A stretch of 64,000 bases of DNA from Pseudomonas paeninsulae (GTDB lineage: Bacteria > Pseudomonadota > Gammaproteobacteria > Pseudomonadales > Pseudomonadaceae), in the NCBI RefSeq assembly GCF_035621475.1, contig NZ_CP141799.1, positions 2,220,501-2,284,500 on the forward strand, written 5' to 3'. Shown here piece after piece: positions 53,879-61,699 of this stretch (the stretch's first letter is position 1; every line of letters starts with the position of its first letter). The notes beneath the pieces were generated by a model. That model did no database searches and was not told where the DNA came from. It worked only from the letters and a program-made list of their open reading frames with translations. The translations under genes and the position numbers were made by a program.

Positions 53879-55222
53879 CTACATCCCCTCCAGCGTTTCC
53901 AGCAAGATCTTCACCTTGGTGATGGACTCCTGGTATTCCGCCTGCCAGTCGGAGTCGGCGACTATCCCGCCGCCGCCCCAGCAACTGATCTGCCCGTCTT
54001 TGGCCAGTAGGCTGCGGATGGCAATCGAGCTGTCCAGCTCTCCACGCACGTCCAGATAAAGCAACGAGCCGCAATAGAGTGCCCGGCGGGTGGGTTCCAG
54101 TTCGTCGATGATCTGCATGGCACGGATTTTCGGCGCGCCGGTGATCGAGCCGCCGGGGAAGCTGCCGGCGAGCAGGTCCAGGGCGTCTTTGCCTGGCGCC
54201 AGTTCGCCCGTCACCGCGCTGACCAAGTGGTGCACGTTGGGATAGCTCTCCAGGGCAAACAGCTCCGGCACACGTACCGAACCGATCGTGCAGTTGCGGC
54301 CCAGGTCGTTGCGCAGCAGATCGACGATCATCAGGTTTTCGGCGCGATCCTTGGGGCTGCCCAATAGTGTTTCGGCATGTGCGGCATCCTGCTCGGGGTC
54401 GCTGTGGCGTGGGCGGGTGCCCTTGATCGGGCGGGTTTCCACGTGACCTTCGCTGACGCGCAGGAAGCGTTCAGGCGACAGGCTGATGATCGCGCCGTTA
54501 TCCGCCAGGGCCAGGTAGCCGGCGAAGGGCGTCGGGCAGGCCGCGCGCAAGGTGCGATAAGCCGTCCAGGGATCGCCTTGATAGTGGCTGCGAAAGCGTT
54601 GGGCAAAGTTCACCTGGTAACAGTCGCCGGACTGAATATAGGCCTGGATGCGTTCGATGGCATGGCGATACTCGCTTGCATCAATATCTGCCTTGAATGC
54701 CCCGGTCAGCGCAAAAGGCGCCTGCGCCTGCGCTTGTGGCGCATCGAACAGCTCGATCAAGTGCTGCCGTTGTGCAGTGGTCAGCGTTGGATGAAACATC
54801 AGCTGGCTGGTGCCCAGGTGATGGTCGGTAATCAGGGCCCAGGCATACAAGCCCAGTTGCGCATCGGCCAAGCCCAGGTCGTCGCTTGCCTGTTCGGGCA
54901 TGGTTTCCAGGCGTCGGCCGAAGTCGTAGCCCAGGTAGCCAATCAAGCCGCCGACGAAGGGCAGTGGGCAGTCGTCAGGTGCTTTGGCCTCACCCAGCGC
55001 TGCCAGGCTGGCGCGCAGGCGTTGCAGGAAGTCAGTGGCCGGTTCGTCAGGCGTTGGGATCAGCTCGGCCGTTGGCCAGGCGCTGATCAGATCATAGCGT
55101 CCACGCTGGGCGGCCGGGCGGCCGGCATCCAACAGCACCGCCCCTGGCGCGTGACAGACGACGTCGAAGTAGGTGGCCGGGTCGGCACGATAGGGTAGGG
55201 CGTGTACAAGGCAAGTAGACAT
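53879..55222 (-). CDS. pabB: Aminodeoxychorismate synthase component I
   Basis: A 447-residue chorismate-utilising enzyme for folate synthesis, acting with a PabA glutamine amidotransferase. It has an N-terminal anthranilate-synthase-I-like domain (residues 1-130, with FVGGLIGYLGYDFGRR) and a C-terminal catalytic core: LSPERFLRVSEGHVETRPIKGT (about residue 275), LIVDLLRNDLGR-like NLMIVDLLRNDLGRNC, and GSITGAPKIRAMQIIDELEP. The PIKGT lysine marks PabB rather than TrpE. Stand-alone, convergent with thrH. Confidence 0.95.
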   Translation of the reverse strand: MSTCLVHALPYRADPATYFDVVCHAPGAVLLDAGRPAAQRGRYDLISAWPTAELIPTPDEPATDFLQRLRASLAALGEAKAPDDCPLPFVGGLIGYLGYDFGRRLETMPEQASDDLGLADAQLGLYAWALITDHHLGTSQLMFHPTLTTAQRQHLIELFDAPQAQAQAPFALTGAFKADIDASEYRHAIERIQAYIQSGDCYQVNFAQRFRSHYQGDPWTAYRTLRAACPTPFAGYLALADNGAIISLSPERFLRVSEGHVETRPIKGTRPRHSDPEQDAAHAETLLGSPKDRAENLMIVDLLRNDLGRNCTIGSVRVPELFALESYPNVHHLVSAVTGELAPGKDALDLLAGSFPGGSITGAPKIRAMQIIDELEPTRRALYCGSLLYLDVRGELDSSIAIRSLLAKDGQISCWGGGGIVADSDWQAEYQESITKVKILLETLEGM

Positions 55223-55350
55223 GCGAGGCTTTCAGAGGCGCGCGGCAGACGATTGTAGAACGCCTGCCACATTCATCCTAGAGCTCTGTCTGGGTACTGT
55301 GCGGATAAGGGCGCTGGGTCTCGATCTTCAGGCGTGCATCCAGGTCACAA

Positions 55351-55387
55351 AAAGTGCCGATCACTTTGCTTGAGTGAGCGGCACTTT
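55351..55387 (-). terminator. Terminator after the ATP-grasp ligase gene
   Basis: AAAGTGCCG-TCACT pairs with AGTGA-CGGCACTTT (one mismatch) and is followed on the minus strand by TTTTTGTG. It lies about 70 bases beyond the ligase stop and closes the three-gene cassette. The rest of 55223-55454 shows no gene. Confidence 0.8.
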
Positions 55388-55454
55388 GGGTCGTTTCCGA
55401 TTTTTGTTACGGGCAGCCTGCCTGGCTTAGCGTCCTTAGCGTGAAAACCCTGGT

Positions 55455-56441
55455 TCAGATCTCTGCTTTGGCTGCGTGACCAAACAGCTCCTGGGCGAAG
55501 CGCATGCGTTCCTCTGGCGTCTCGGTTATGCCTTTTTTCGCCAGTTCGACCAGGCGTGCTTCCACTGCATGGGCGCGGTGAGTGAGGCCGCAGTCGTTGG
55601 CGATCTGGATGTTCAGGCCGGGGCGCGCGTTGAGCTCGAGAATCAGCGGGCCTTTCTCCTGGTCGAGGACCATGTCCACGCCGATATAGCCAAGGCCACA
55701 CAGTTCATAGCAGCCGGCGGCCAGCGTCATGAAACCGTTCCAGTTGGGTAGCTGTACGCCGTCTACCGAATTGGTGGTGTCCGGGTGCTTGCTGATCTTG
55801 GTATTCAGCCAGGTGCCGCGCAGGGTCACCCCGGTTGCCAGATCCACGCCCACACCGATCGCGCCTTGGTGCAGGTTGGCCTTGCCGCCAGACTGGCGGG
55901 TCGGCAAGCGCACCATGGCCATCACCGGGTAGCCCTTCAGCACGATGATGCGGATGTCCGGTACACCTTCGTAGCTGATGCTCTTGAAGATGGGGTCGGG
56001 AATGACGCGGTATTCGATCAGTGCGCGGTCACGGTGACCGCCCAGCGAGTACAGGCCGGTGAGGATGCTGGATATCTGATGTTCGATTTCCTCATGGCTG
56101 ATGATCTTGCCGGAAACCGTTCGATAGCGATCCTCGAAGCGGTCAGCGATAACCAGAATGCCATCGCCGCCAGCACCTTGCGCTGGCTTGACCACGAAGT
56201 CCGGGCGATCGCCAATGATCTCGCGCAGCTTGTCGATGCCTTTTTCGGTCTCGATCACGCCATACATTTCCGGCACATCGATGCCGGCTGCGATGGCGCG
56301 TTCCTTGGTGATGATCTTGTCATCGACGATCGGATACAGGTTGCGCTTGTTGTACTTCAGTACGTAGTCCGCATTACGGCGGTTGATGCCCATGATGCCT
56401 TTGGCTTCAAGGGCCTTCCATGTTTTCCAGAGACCTAGCAT
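55455..56441 (-). CDS. RimK-like ATP-grasp ligase (alpha-L-glutamate ligase-related)
   Basis: A 328-residue ATP-grasp protein. It has a short N-terminal domain, KPAQGAGGDGILVI as the ATP-binding lid at about residue 103, GVPDIRIIVLKGYPVMAMVR in the middle, and the metal-binding LELNARPGLNIQIANDCGL at about 280. Such enzymes join amino acids to a carboxylate. It is the last gene of a cassette with the 7TM/transglutaminase-like protein (3 bases upstream) and the peptidase. The acceptor is unknown. Cytoplasmic; no signal peptide. Confidence 0.88.
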   Translation of the reverse strand: MLGLWKTWKALEAKGIMGINRRNADYVLKYNKRNLYPIVDDKIITKERAIAAGIDVPEMYGVIETEKGIDKLREIIGDRPDFVVKPAQGAGGDGILVIADRFEDRYRTVSGKIISHEEIEHQISSILTGLYSLGGHRDRALIEYRVIPDPIFKSISYEGVPDIRIIVLKGYPVMAMVRLPTRQSGGKANLHQGAIGVGVDLATGVTLRGTWLNTKISKHPDTTNSVDGVQLPNWNGFMTLAAGCYELCGLGYIGVDMVLDQEKGPLILELNARPGLNIQIANDCGLTHRAHAVEARLVELAKKGITETPEERMRFAQELFGHAAKAEI

Positions 56442-56444
56442 GGC

Positions 56445-57977
56445 TCAATCCTTCAGGAAGGCTTTGAAGCGGAAAAGTTCGGTCAGGCGGTAGCCGCGGT
56501 AGCGGCCCATCGCCAGCATGAAGCCCACCAGGATCATCAGCACAGCCGGGAAGGTAAAGACGAAGTAGGTCAGCTCCGGCACGCTCATCAACAAGTGAGC
56601 CAGGGTCGCGGCAACCAGGGTGCCGATGGCGACCTTGAAGGCATGACCGCCACCACGTTCTTCCCAAGTGATGGACAGGCGCTCGATGGTCATGGTCAGA
56701 ATCACCATCGGGAACAGCGCCACCGAGAGGCCGCGTTCGAGGCCAAGTTTATGGCTGAACAGGCTGATTGCCGCGATCAGTACCACCACGAAGGTCAGGA
56801 CCACCGAGAGTCTGGGCAGCATCTGCAGTTTCAGGTGCTCGAGGTAGGAGCGCAGTGACAGGCCCAAAGCCGTAATGACGGTGAACAGCATGATGCCGAA
56901 GCCCAGCTGGGTTTCACGGAAGGCCAAGGCGATCAGCACCGGCGTGAAGGTGCCCAGGGTCTGCAAGCCACCGAGGTTGCGCAGGATCAGAATCACCAGC
57001 ACGCCGACCGGGATCACCATCATGATCTGGAAAGTCTGCTGGGTAGAAAGCGGCAGGCTGTACATCGAGTATTCGAGGAAGTCGGCGTCAGTGTTTTCGT
57101 CAGTCAACTTGGCCAGGCGGATGGCATTCATCTCGCTGTTGCTCAGGGTGAAGCTGACGTTCGCTTGCTTGCCGCCTTCGAGGTTGACCAGATTATCGTC
57201 GCCGATCCACCAGATCAGGCGGTCGCTCGGCATACCTTGTTGGCCAGTATCAGGGTTGAAGTACAGCCATTTTTCGCCGTTGAAGCTGCGCAACCATAAC
57301 TCGGGGCTTTGCTGAATCTCGGCAGCCAGGCGAATGGTGTGTACGCGCTCCATAGGCACATGGGCAATGGACAGCAGCAGCTCGATGGCATCGGCTTTAT
57401 TTGCGGTCGAGGCATCGCCGCCCAGCAGCAGTTTGACGTTGTCGTCGTTGACGTTGTTGACCCGTTTGATGGTTTCGCTGATAAAGGTTTCGACGTCTGC
57501 CGAGTGCTGTCGGATCGGTGCGAGCAGGGCCTCGGCCGCAATCTTCTCGGCGCCTTCCACGGGAATGCTGTCGCGGAAGATCGGGCCTTCGCTCTTGGCT
57601 TGCTCGCCGCTGTAGCGCTTGGTCAATACCAGGCGGTAGTACAGGGTTTGCTTGCCGCCGGCGCGCCGGGCAGACCAGGTGACCTTGCGATTGCCGTTGG
57701 CGCGATTGATGCTCACGCCATAATTGTTGGAGATGAAGCTCTCGTTGAGGCTGACGTAATCCTGATTCAGTGGCGGCACGAACATCTGTAGCTTGACTGG
57801 CTCACGCGGGCTGGCCTGGAATTCGACTCTGGCGTCGATGTTCCACAGGTCATCGGTTTCATCTTCGGTCAGTGGTATGCCGAGAATGAAAATTTGATAG
57901 GCCGTAATCAGAATCCCCAGACCCACCAATAGTGTGATCAGGATTTTCAGATGCAGGTTAAGAGAGCGCATAGGCAT
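56445..57977 (-). CDS. Inactive transglutaminase-like protein fused to seven transmembrane helices
   Basis: A 510-residue membrane protein. TM1 at residues 10-30 anchors a periplasmic part of about 230 residues; its transglutaminase-like core (GDASTANKADAIELLLSIAH) has no Cys at the expected place, so it should be inactive. Seven helices follow from about residue 310 (TFQIMMVIPVGVLVILILRN) to 495. Its ATG overlaps the stop of the peptidase gene by one base (TAATG). It probably senses or presents a peptide substrate for the partner peptidase and ligase. Confidence 0.87.
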   Translation of the reverse strand: MPMRSLNLHLKILITLLVGLGILITAYQIFILGIPLTEDETDDLWNIDARVEFQASPREPVKLQMFVPPLNQDYVSLNESFISNNYGVSINRANGNRKVTWSARRAGGKQTLYYRLVLTKRYSGEQAKSEGPIFRDSIPVEGAEKIAAEALLAPIRQHSADVETFISETIKRVNNVNDDNVKLLLGGDASTANKADAIELLLSIAHVPMERVHTIRLAAEIQQSPELWLRSFNGEKWLYFNPDTGQQGMPSDRLIWWIGDDNLVNLEGGKQANVSFTLSNSEMNAIRLAKLTDENTDADFLEYSMYSLPLSTQQTFQIMMVIPVGVLVILILRNLGGLQTLGTFTPVLIALAFRETQLGFGIMLFTVITALGLSLRSYLEHLKLQMLPRLSVVLTFVVVLIAAISLFSHKLGLERGLSVALFPMVILTMTIERLSITWEERGGGHAFKVAIGTLVAATLAHLLMSVPELTYFVFTFPAVLMILVGFMLAMGRYRGYRLTELFRFKAFLKD

Positions 57978-58528
57978 TACTCATTAGGGGTGGCGCCAAT
58001 GTTTGCGTCAGGAGGACAGCCAGGTTTTCCTGCTGCGTATTTAAGGCTTGGATCGACCAGTGCACTGAAACGCTTGAGTGCATCGGAGCCGATCAATAAC
58101 GGGTATTGGAATGCACTACGGTCGGTCAAGTTCACTTCGATAGTGCGCAGGGCTTGGCCCATGCAGATATCCAGCTCGATGACCGGGCGTGCGGTATAGG
58201 TTTTTTCTTCCTCTGGATCATAGTCGCCGGCGCGGCGTTTGATTTTGCTGATCCGCGCCAGCGGGCGCTCGATAGGATGGGCATGGGCATCGTCGATTGC
58301 CAGGTAAAAGCGCACCCAGGGTTCGCCTTCACGCTTGAAACGTTTGATATCCCGCGCGCTCAAGGACGCTGTCTTGGCGCCAGTATCCAACTTGGCCGGC
58401 ACTTGCAGACCGAGGTTGAACAGCATTGCGTGTTCATTCAGGCCGTATACGGCCTTCTCTGCGGCGGCGAGACCCAGGCCAGGCAGTAATAACAGGCAGA
58501 ACGGCAGGGCGAAGGGCTTGAGTCTCAT
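57977..58528 (-). CDS. Periplasmic retropepsin-like aspartic peptidase (often named ATP-dependent zinc protease)
   Basis: A 183-residue protein with a signal peptide (cut near GLAAA, residue 23) and a single retropepsin-like domain: LDTGAKTASLSARDI at about residue 47 (catalytic DTG), the conserved Tyr-Pro-Leu-Leu-Ile-Gly-Ser stretch at about residue 145. The name ATP-dependent zinc protease given to this family in databases is not supported by the motif. First gene of a three-gene operon with the 7TM protein and the ATP-grasp ligase. Confidence 0.87.
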   Translation of the reverse strand: MRLKPFALPFCLLLLPGLGLAAAEKAVYGLNEHAMLFNLGLQVPAKLDTGAKTASLSARDIKRFKREGEPWVRFYLAIDDAHAHPIERPLARISKIKRRAGDYDPEEEKTYTARPVIELDICMGQALRTIEVNLTDRSAFQYPLLIGSDALKRFSALVDPSLKYAAGKPGCPPDANIGATPNE

Positions 58529-58832
58529 AAGTCCTATTTAGGTATAGCGCGGTCATCGGATAACAAGACCAGCGGGCGAGACGGCATAGCCGCTGCGCCT
58601 GGTTTGAACTCTAGCGGGCATGGCAACAACGCTAGGCCAGGCGCAAGTGGGTGGCATTCTATCACGGGGGTTTTGCTGCTGCGACAGACGCTTATAGGCG
58701 TTTATGCAAGAAGATAGGGCGGGTCAGAACTTTTTGTTATCCGAGTTATTGTCGACAGTCCAGGTTGAATGTTTGACATCAATGCTTGTATGGGGTAATT
58801 TTTTGGCAAATCTAGCAAGTAGTGTCGACAAT
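58529..58832. promoter_or_regulatory. Divergent region between the peptidase cassette and the propionate operon
   Basis: 304 bases without an intact gene. The left part carries the cassette promoter. The right part holds two TGTCGACA palindromes at 58750-58757 and 58823-58830, exactly 73 bases apart. The second ends 3 bases before the regulator start codon, as expected for autorepression by the GntR protein. Confidence 0.6.
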
Positions 58833-59570
58833 ATGCCCGATGCCATTGAGTTGCCCCGTATCGTTCAAGATGACTCGGAAACGCTGTCCGAGCATGTTTT
58901 TCGCCGGATTCAGGCTGCCATCGTCAAAGGCGAGATTGCACCAGGCAGCAAGATTTCCGAACCGGAGCTTGCGCGCACCTATGGCATCAGTCGCGGGCCG
59001 CTGCGTGAGGCGATTCACCGCCTGGAAGGTCAGCGTCTGTTAGTGCGCATTCCCCATGTGGGCGCACGGGTGGTGTCGCTCGATCACGCCGAGCTAATCG
59101 AGCTCTATGAGATCCGCGAGTCGCTGGAGGGCATGGCCTGCCGCCTGGCCGCCGAGCGGATGAGCCAGACGGAGATCGATGACCTGCGCCGGGTGCTCGA
59201 TCTGCATGAGCAGGACGCGGCCTTCAAGGCGGGCGTCGGCTACTACCAGCAGGAAGGCGATTTCGATTTCCACTACCGGATCATTCAAGGCAGCGGCAAC
59301 CGCACCCTTGTGCAGATGCTCTGCGGTGAGCTGTATCAGCTGGTGCGCATGTACCGCCTGCAGTTCTCCGCTACACCGAACCGCCCGCGTCAGGCGTTCG
59401 CCGAACACCACCGCATTCTCGACGCCATCGCCGAACGCGATGGCGAACTCGCAGAGTTGCTGATGCGCCGTCACATCGGTGCGTCCAAACGCAATATCGA
59501 GCGCCACTTCGCCATGAACATGGGGCAGGGCGCGCCAACCAAGACAGCCAAACCCCGAGGTGAGTCATGA
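58833..59570 (+). CDS. GntR-family (FCD) regulator of the methylcitrate operon
   Basis: A 245-residue FadR-subfamily GntR regulator. The N-terminal winged helix carries [20 protein letters not shown], then [21 protein letters not shown]; the FCD effector domain carries the metal-type ligands in [11 protein letters not shown] and EHHRILDAI. The ATG at 58833 is chosen because family members begin [11 protein letters not shown] here; longer frames read through the operators. The last codons overlap prpB (ATGA). It probably represses prpBC-acnD until methylcitrate-type intermediates appear. Confidence 0.92.
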   Translation: MPDAIELPRIVQDDSETLSEHVFRRIQAAIVKGEIAPGSKISEPELARTYGISRGPLREAIHRLEGQRLLVRIPHVGARVVSLDHAELIELYEIRESLEGMACRLAAERMSQTEIDDLRRVLDLHEQDAAFKAGVGYYQQEGDFDFHYRIIQGSGNRTLVQMLCGELYQLVRMYRLQFSATPNRPRQAFAEHHRILDAIAERDGELAELLMRRHIGASKRNIERHFAMNMGQGAPTKTAKPRGES

Positions 59571-60463
59571 GTCAGCCTTCCAGTCAGAGCAGTCCCGGCC
59601 AGCGTTTCCGCGATGCGGTTGCCGCAGAACATCCGCTGCAGGTCGTAGGTGCGATCAATGCCAACCATGCGCTGTTGGCCAAACGCGCCGGTTTCAAGGC
59701 GATCTACCTGTCCGGTGGTGGCGTGGCAGCCGGCTCACTGGGCTTGCCGGATTTGGGTATCACCGGGCTGGATGATGTGTTGACCGATGTACGGCGGATC
59801 ACTGACGTCTGCGACCTGCCGCTGCTGGTGGATGTCGACACCGGCTTCGGTTCCTCGGCGTTCAACGTGGCGCGTACCGTCAAGTCGATGATCAAGTTCG
59901 GCGCCGCGGCGATTCACATCGAGGACCAGGTGGGCGCCAAGCGCTGCGGTCATCGGCCGAACAAGGAAATCGTCACCCTGCAGGAGATGATCGACCGGAT
60001 CAAGGCAGCCGTGGATGCGCGCACCGACGACAGTTTCGTGATCATGGCGCGCACCGATGCGCTAGCCGTCGAGGGCCTGAACTCGGCGCTGGATCGCGCA
60101 GAGGCGTGCATTGAGGCCGGCGCCGACATGATCTTCCCCGAGGCGATCACCGAGCTGGCGATGTACAAGACCTTCGCCGACCGCATCAAGGCACCGATCC
60201 TGGCCAACATCACCGAGTTTGGCGCCACCCCGCTGTACACCACCGACGAGCTGGCCAGTGTCGACGTGTCCCTGGTGCTCTATCCGTTGTCGGCCTTCCG
60301 CGCCATGAACAAGGCGGCCGAGAACGTCTACACCGCGCTGCGCCGTGACGGCACCCAGAAGAATGTGATCGACACCATGCAGACCCGCATGGAGCTCTAC
60401 GAGCGCATCAACTACCACGCGTTCGAAGCGCATCTCGACGCGCTGTTTGCCGCCAAGAAATAA
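59567..60463 (+). CDS. prpB: Methylisocitrate lyase
   Basis: A 298-residue enzyme of the isocitrate lyase superfamily that splits 2-methylisocitrate into pyruvate and succinate. Landmarks are [19 protein letters not shown], the Mg site VDVDTGFG, and the catalytic loop [13 protein letters not shown], where KRCGH replaces KKCGH of isocitrate lyase. It starts inside the regulator stop codon and precedes prpC. Confidence 0.97.
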   Translation: MSQPSSQSSPGQRFRDAVAAEHPLQVVGAINANHALLAKRAGFKAIYLSGGGVAAGSLGLPDLGITGLDDVLTDVRRITDVCDLPLLVDVDTGFGSSAFNVARTVKSMIKFGAAAIHIEDQVGAKRCGHRPNKEIVTLQEMIDRIKAAVDARTDDSFVIMARTDALAVEGLNSALDRAEACIEAGADMIFPEAITELAMYKTFADRIKAPILANITEFGATPLYTTDELASVDVSLVLYPLSAFRAMNKAAENVYTALRRDGTQKNVIDTMQTRMELYERINYHAFEAHLDALFAAKK

Positions 60464-60535
60464 CTGGCGCGCGAGCCGCCGCGGCCTGCGCATAACAAGA
60501 AATACCCGACCGGATCGGACGAGGAGAGACAAGCG

Positions 60536-61699
60536 ATGAGCTCGACCCCAGAAACCACCACCCCAGGCTTCAAGCCGAAGAAATCCGTAGCCCTGAGCGG
60601 CACCACCGCCGGCAACACCGCGCTGTGTACCGTCGGTCGCAGCGGTAACGACCTGCACTACCGTGGCTATGACATCCTCGATGTCGCCACTACCTGCGAG
60701 TTCGAGGAAATTGCTCACCTGCTGGTACACGGCAAGCTGCCCAATGCCGCCGAGCTGGCGGGTTACAAGGCCAAGCTCAAGGCCCTGCGTGGCCTGCCGG
60801 CGGCGCTGAAAGCCGCCCTGGAGCAGCTGCCTCCGTCCGCTCATCCGATGGATGTGATGCGTACCGGCGTGTCCGTGCTCGGCTGCCTGGCGCCGGAGAA
60901 GGACGACCACAACCATCCCGGCGCCCGCGATATCGCCGACAAGCTGATGGCCTCGCAAGGCTCCATGCTGTTGTACTGGTACCACTTCAGCCATAACGGC
61001 AAGCGCATCGAGGTGGAAACCGACGACGACTCCATCGGTGGTCACTTCCTCCATCTGCTGCATGGCGAGACGCCGCGCGAGTCCTGGGTGCGTGCCATGC
61101 ACTGCTCGCTGATCCTCTACGCCGAGCACGAATTCAATGCCTCTACCTTTGCCTCGCGGGTGATCGCCGGCACTGGTTCGGACATGTTCTCCGCCATTGC
61201 CGGTGGCATCGGCGCGCTGCGCGGCCCCAAGCATGGTGGTGCCAACGAGGTCGCCTTCGAGATTCAGAAGCGCTACGACAACCCGGACGAGGCCGAGGCC
61301 GACATTCGCGCGCGGGTCGAGAAGAAGGAAGTGGTCATCGGTTTCGGTCATCCGGTCTATACCGTGAGTGATCCGCGCAACAAGGTGATCAAGGACGTGG
61401 CCCGCGAGCTCTCCACCGAGCAGGGCAGCACTAAGATGTACGACATCGCCGAGCGCCTGGAATCGACCATGTGGGAAATCAAGAAGATGTTCCCCAACCT
61501 CGATTGGTTCAGCGCGGTCAGCTACCACATGATGGGTGTGCCGACCGCCATGTTCACCCCACTGTTCGTGATTGCCCGCACCTCGGGCTGGTCCAGCCAC
61601 GTCATCGAGCAACGTATCGACGGCAAGATCATTCGCCCGAGCGCCAACTACGTCGGTCCCGAAGACCTCACGTTCGTGCCGCTCAAGGATCGCCCATGA
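60536..61699 (+). CDS. prpC: 2-methylcitrate synthase
   Basis: A 387-residue citrate-synthase-fold enzyme joining propionyl-CoA and oxaloacetate. The active-site histidines lie in [20 protein letters not shown] and in GPKHGGANE, and the catalytic Asp in the later [20 protein letters not shown] region near the C-terminus. The length and the [10 protein letters not shown] start match PrpC. GAGGAGAG lies 7 bases before the ATG. Its stop overlaps the acnD start (ATGA). Confidence 0.96.
   Translation: MSSTPETTTPGFKPKKSVALSGTTAGNTALCTVGRSGNDLHYRGYDILDVATTCEFEEIAHLLVHGKLPNAAELAGYKAKLKALRGLPAALKAALEQLPPSAHPMDVMRTGVSVLGCLAPEKDDHNHPGARDIADKLMASQGSMLLYWYHFSHNGKRIEVETDDDSIGGHFLHLLHGETPRESWVRAMHCSLILYAEHEFNASTFASRVIAGTGSDMFSAIAGGIGALRGPKHGGANEVAFEIQKRYDNPDEAEADIRARVEKKEVVIGFGHPVYTVSDPRNKVIKDVARELSTEQGSTKMYDIAERLESTMWEIKKMFPNLDWFSAVSYHMMGVPTAMFTPLFVIARTSGWSSHVIEQRIDGKIIRPSANYVGPEDLTFVPLKDRP

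Noticed and set aside
60062..61612. 516-codon minus-strand frame
   Set aside because: Antisense of prpB and prpC; amino-acid composition typical of a shadow.
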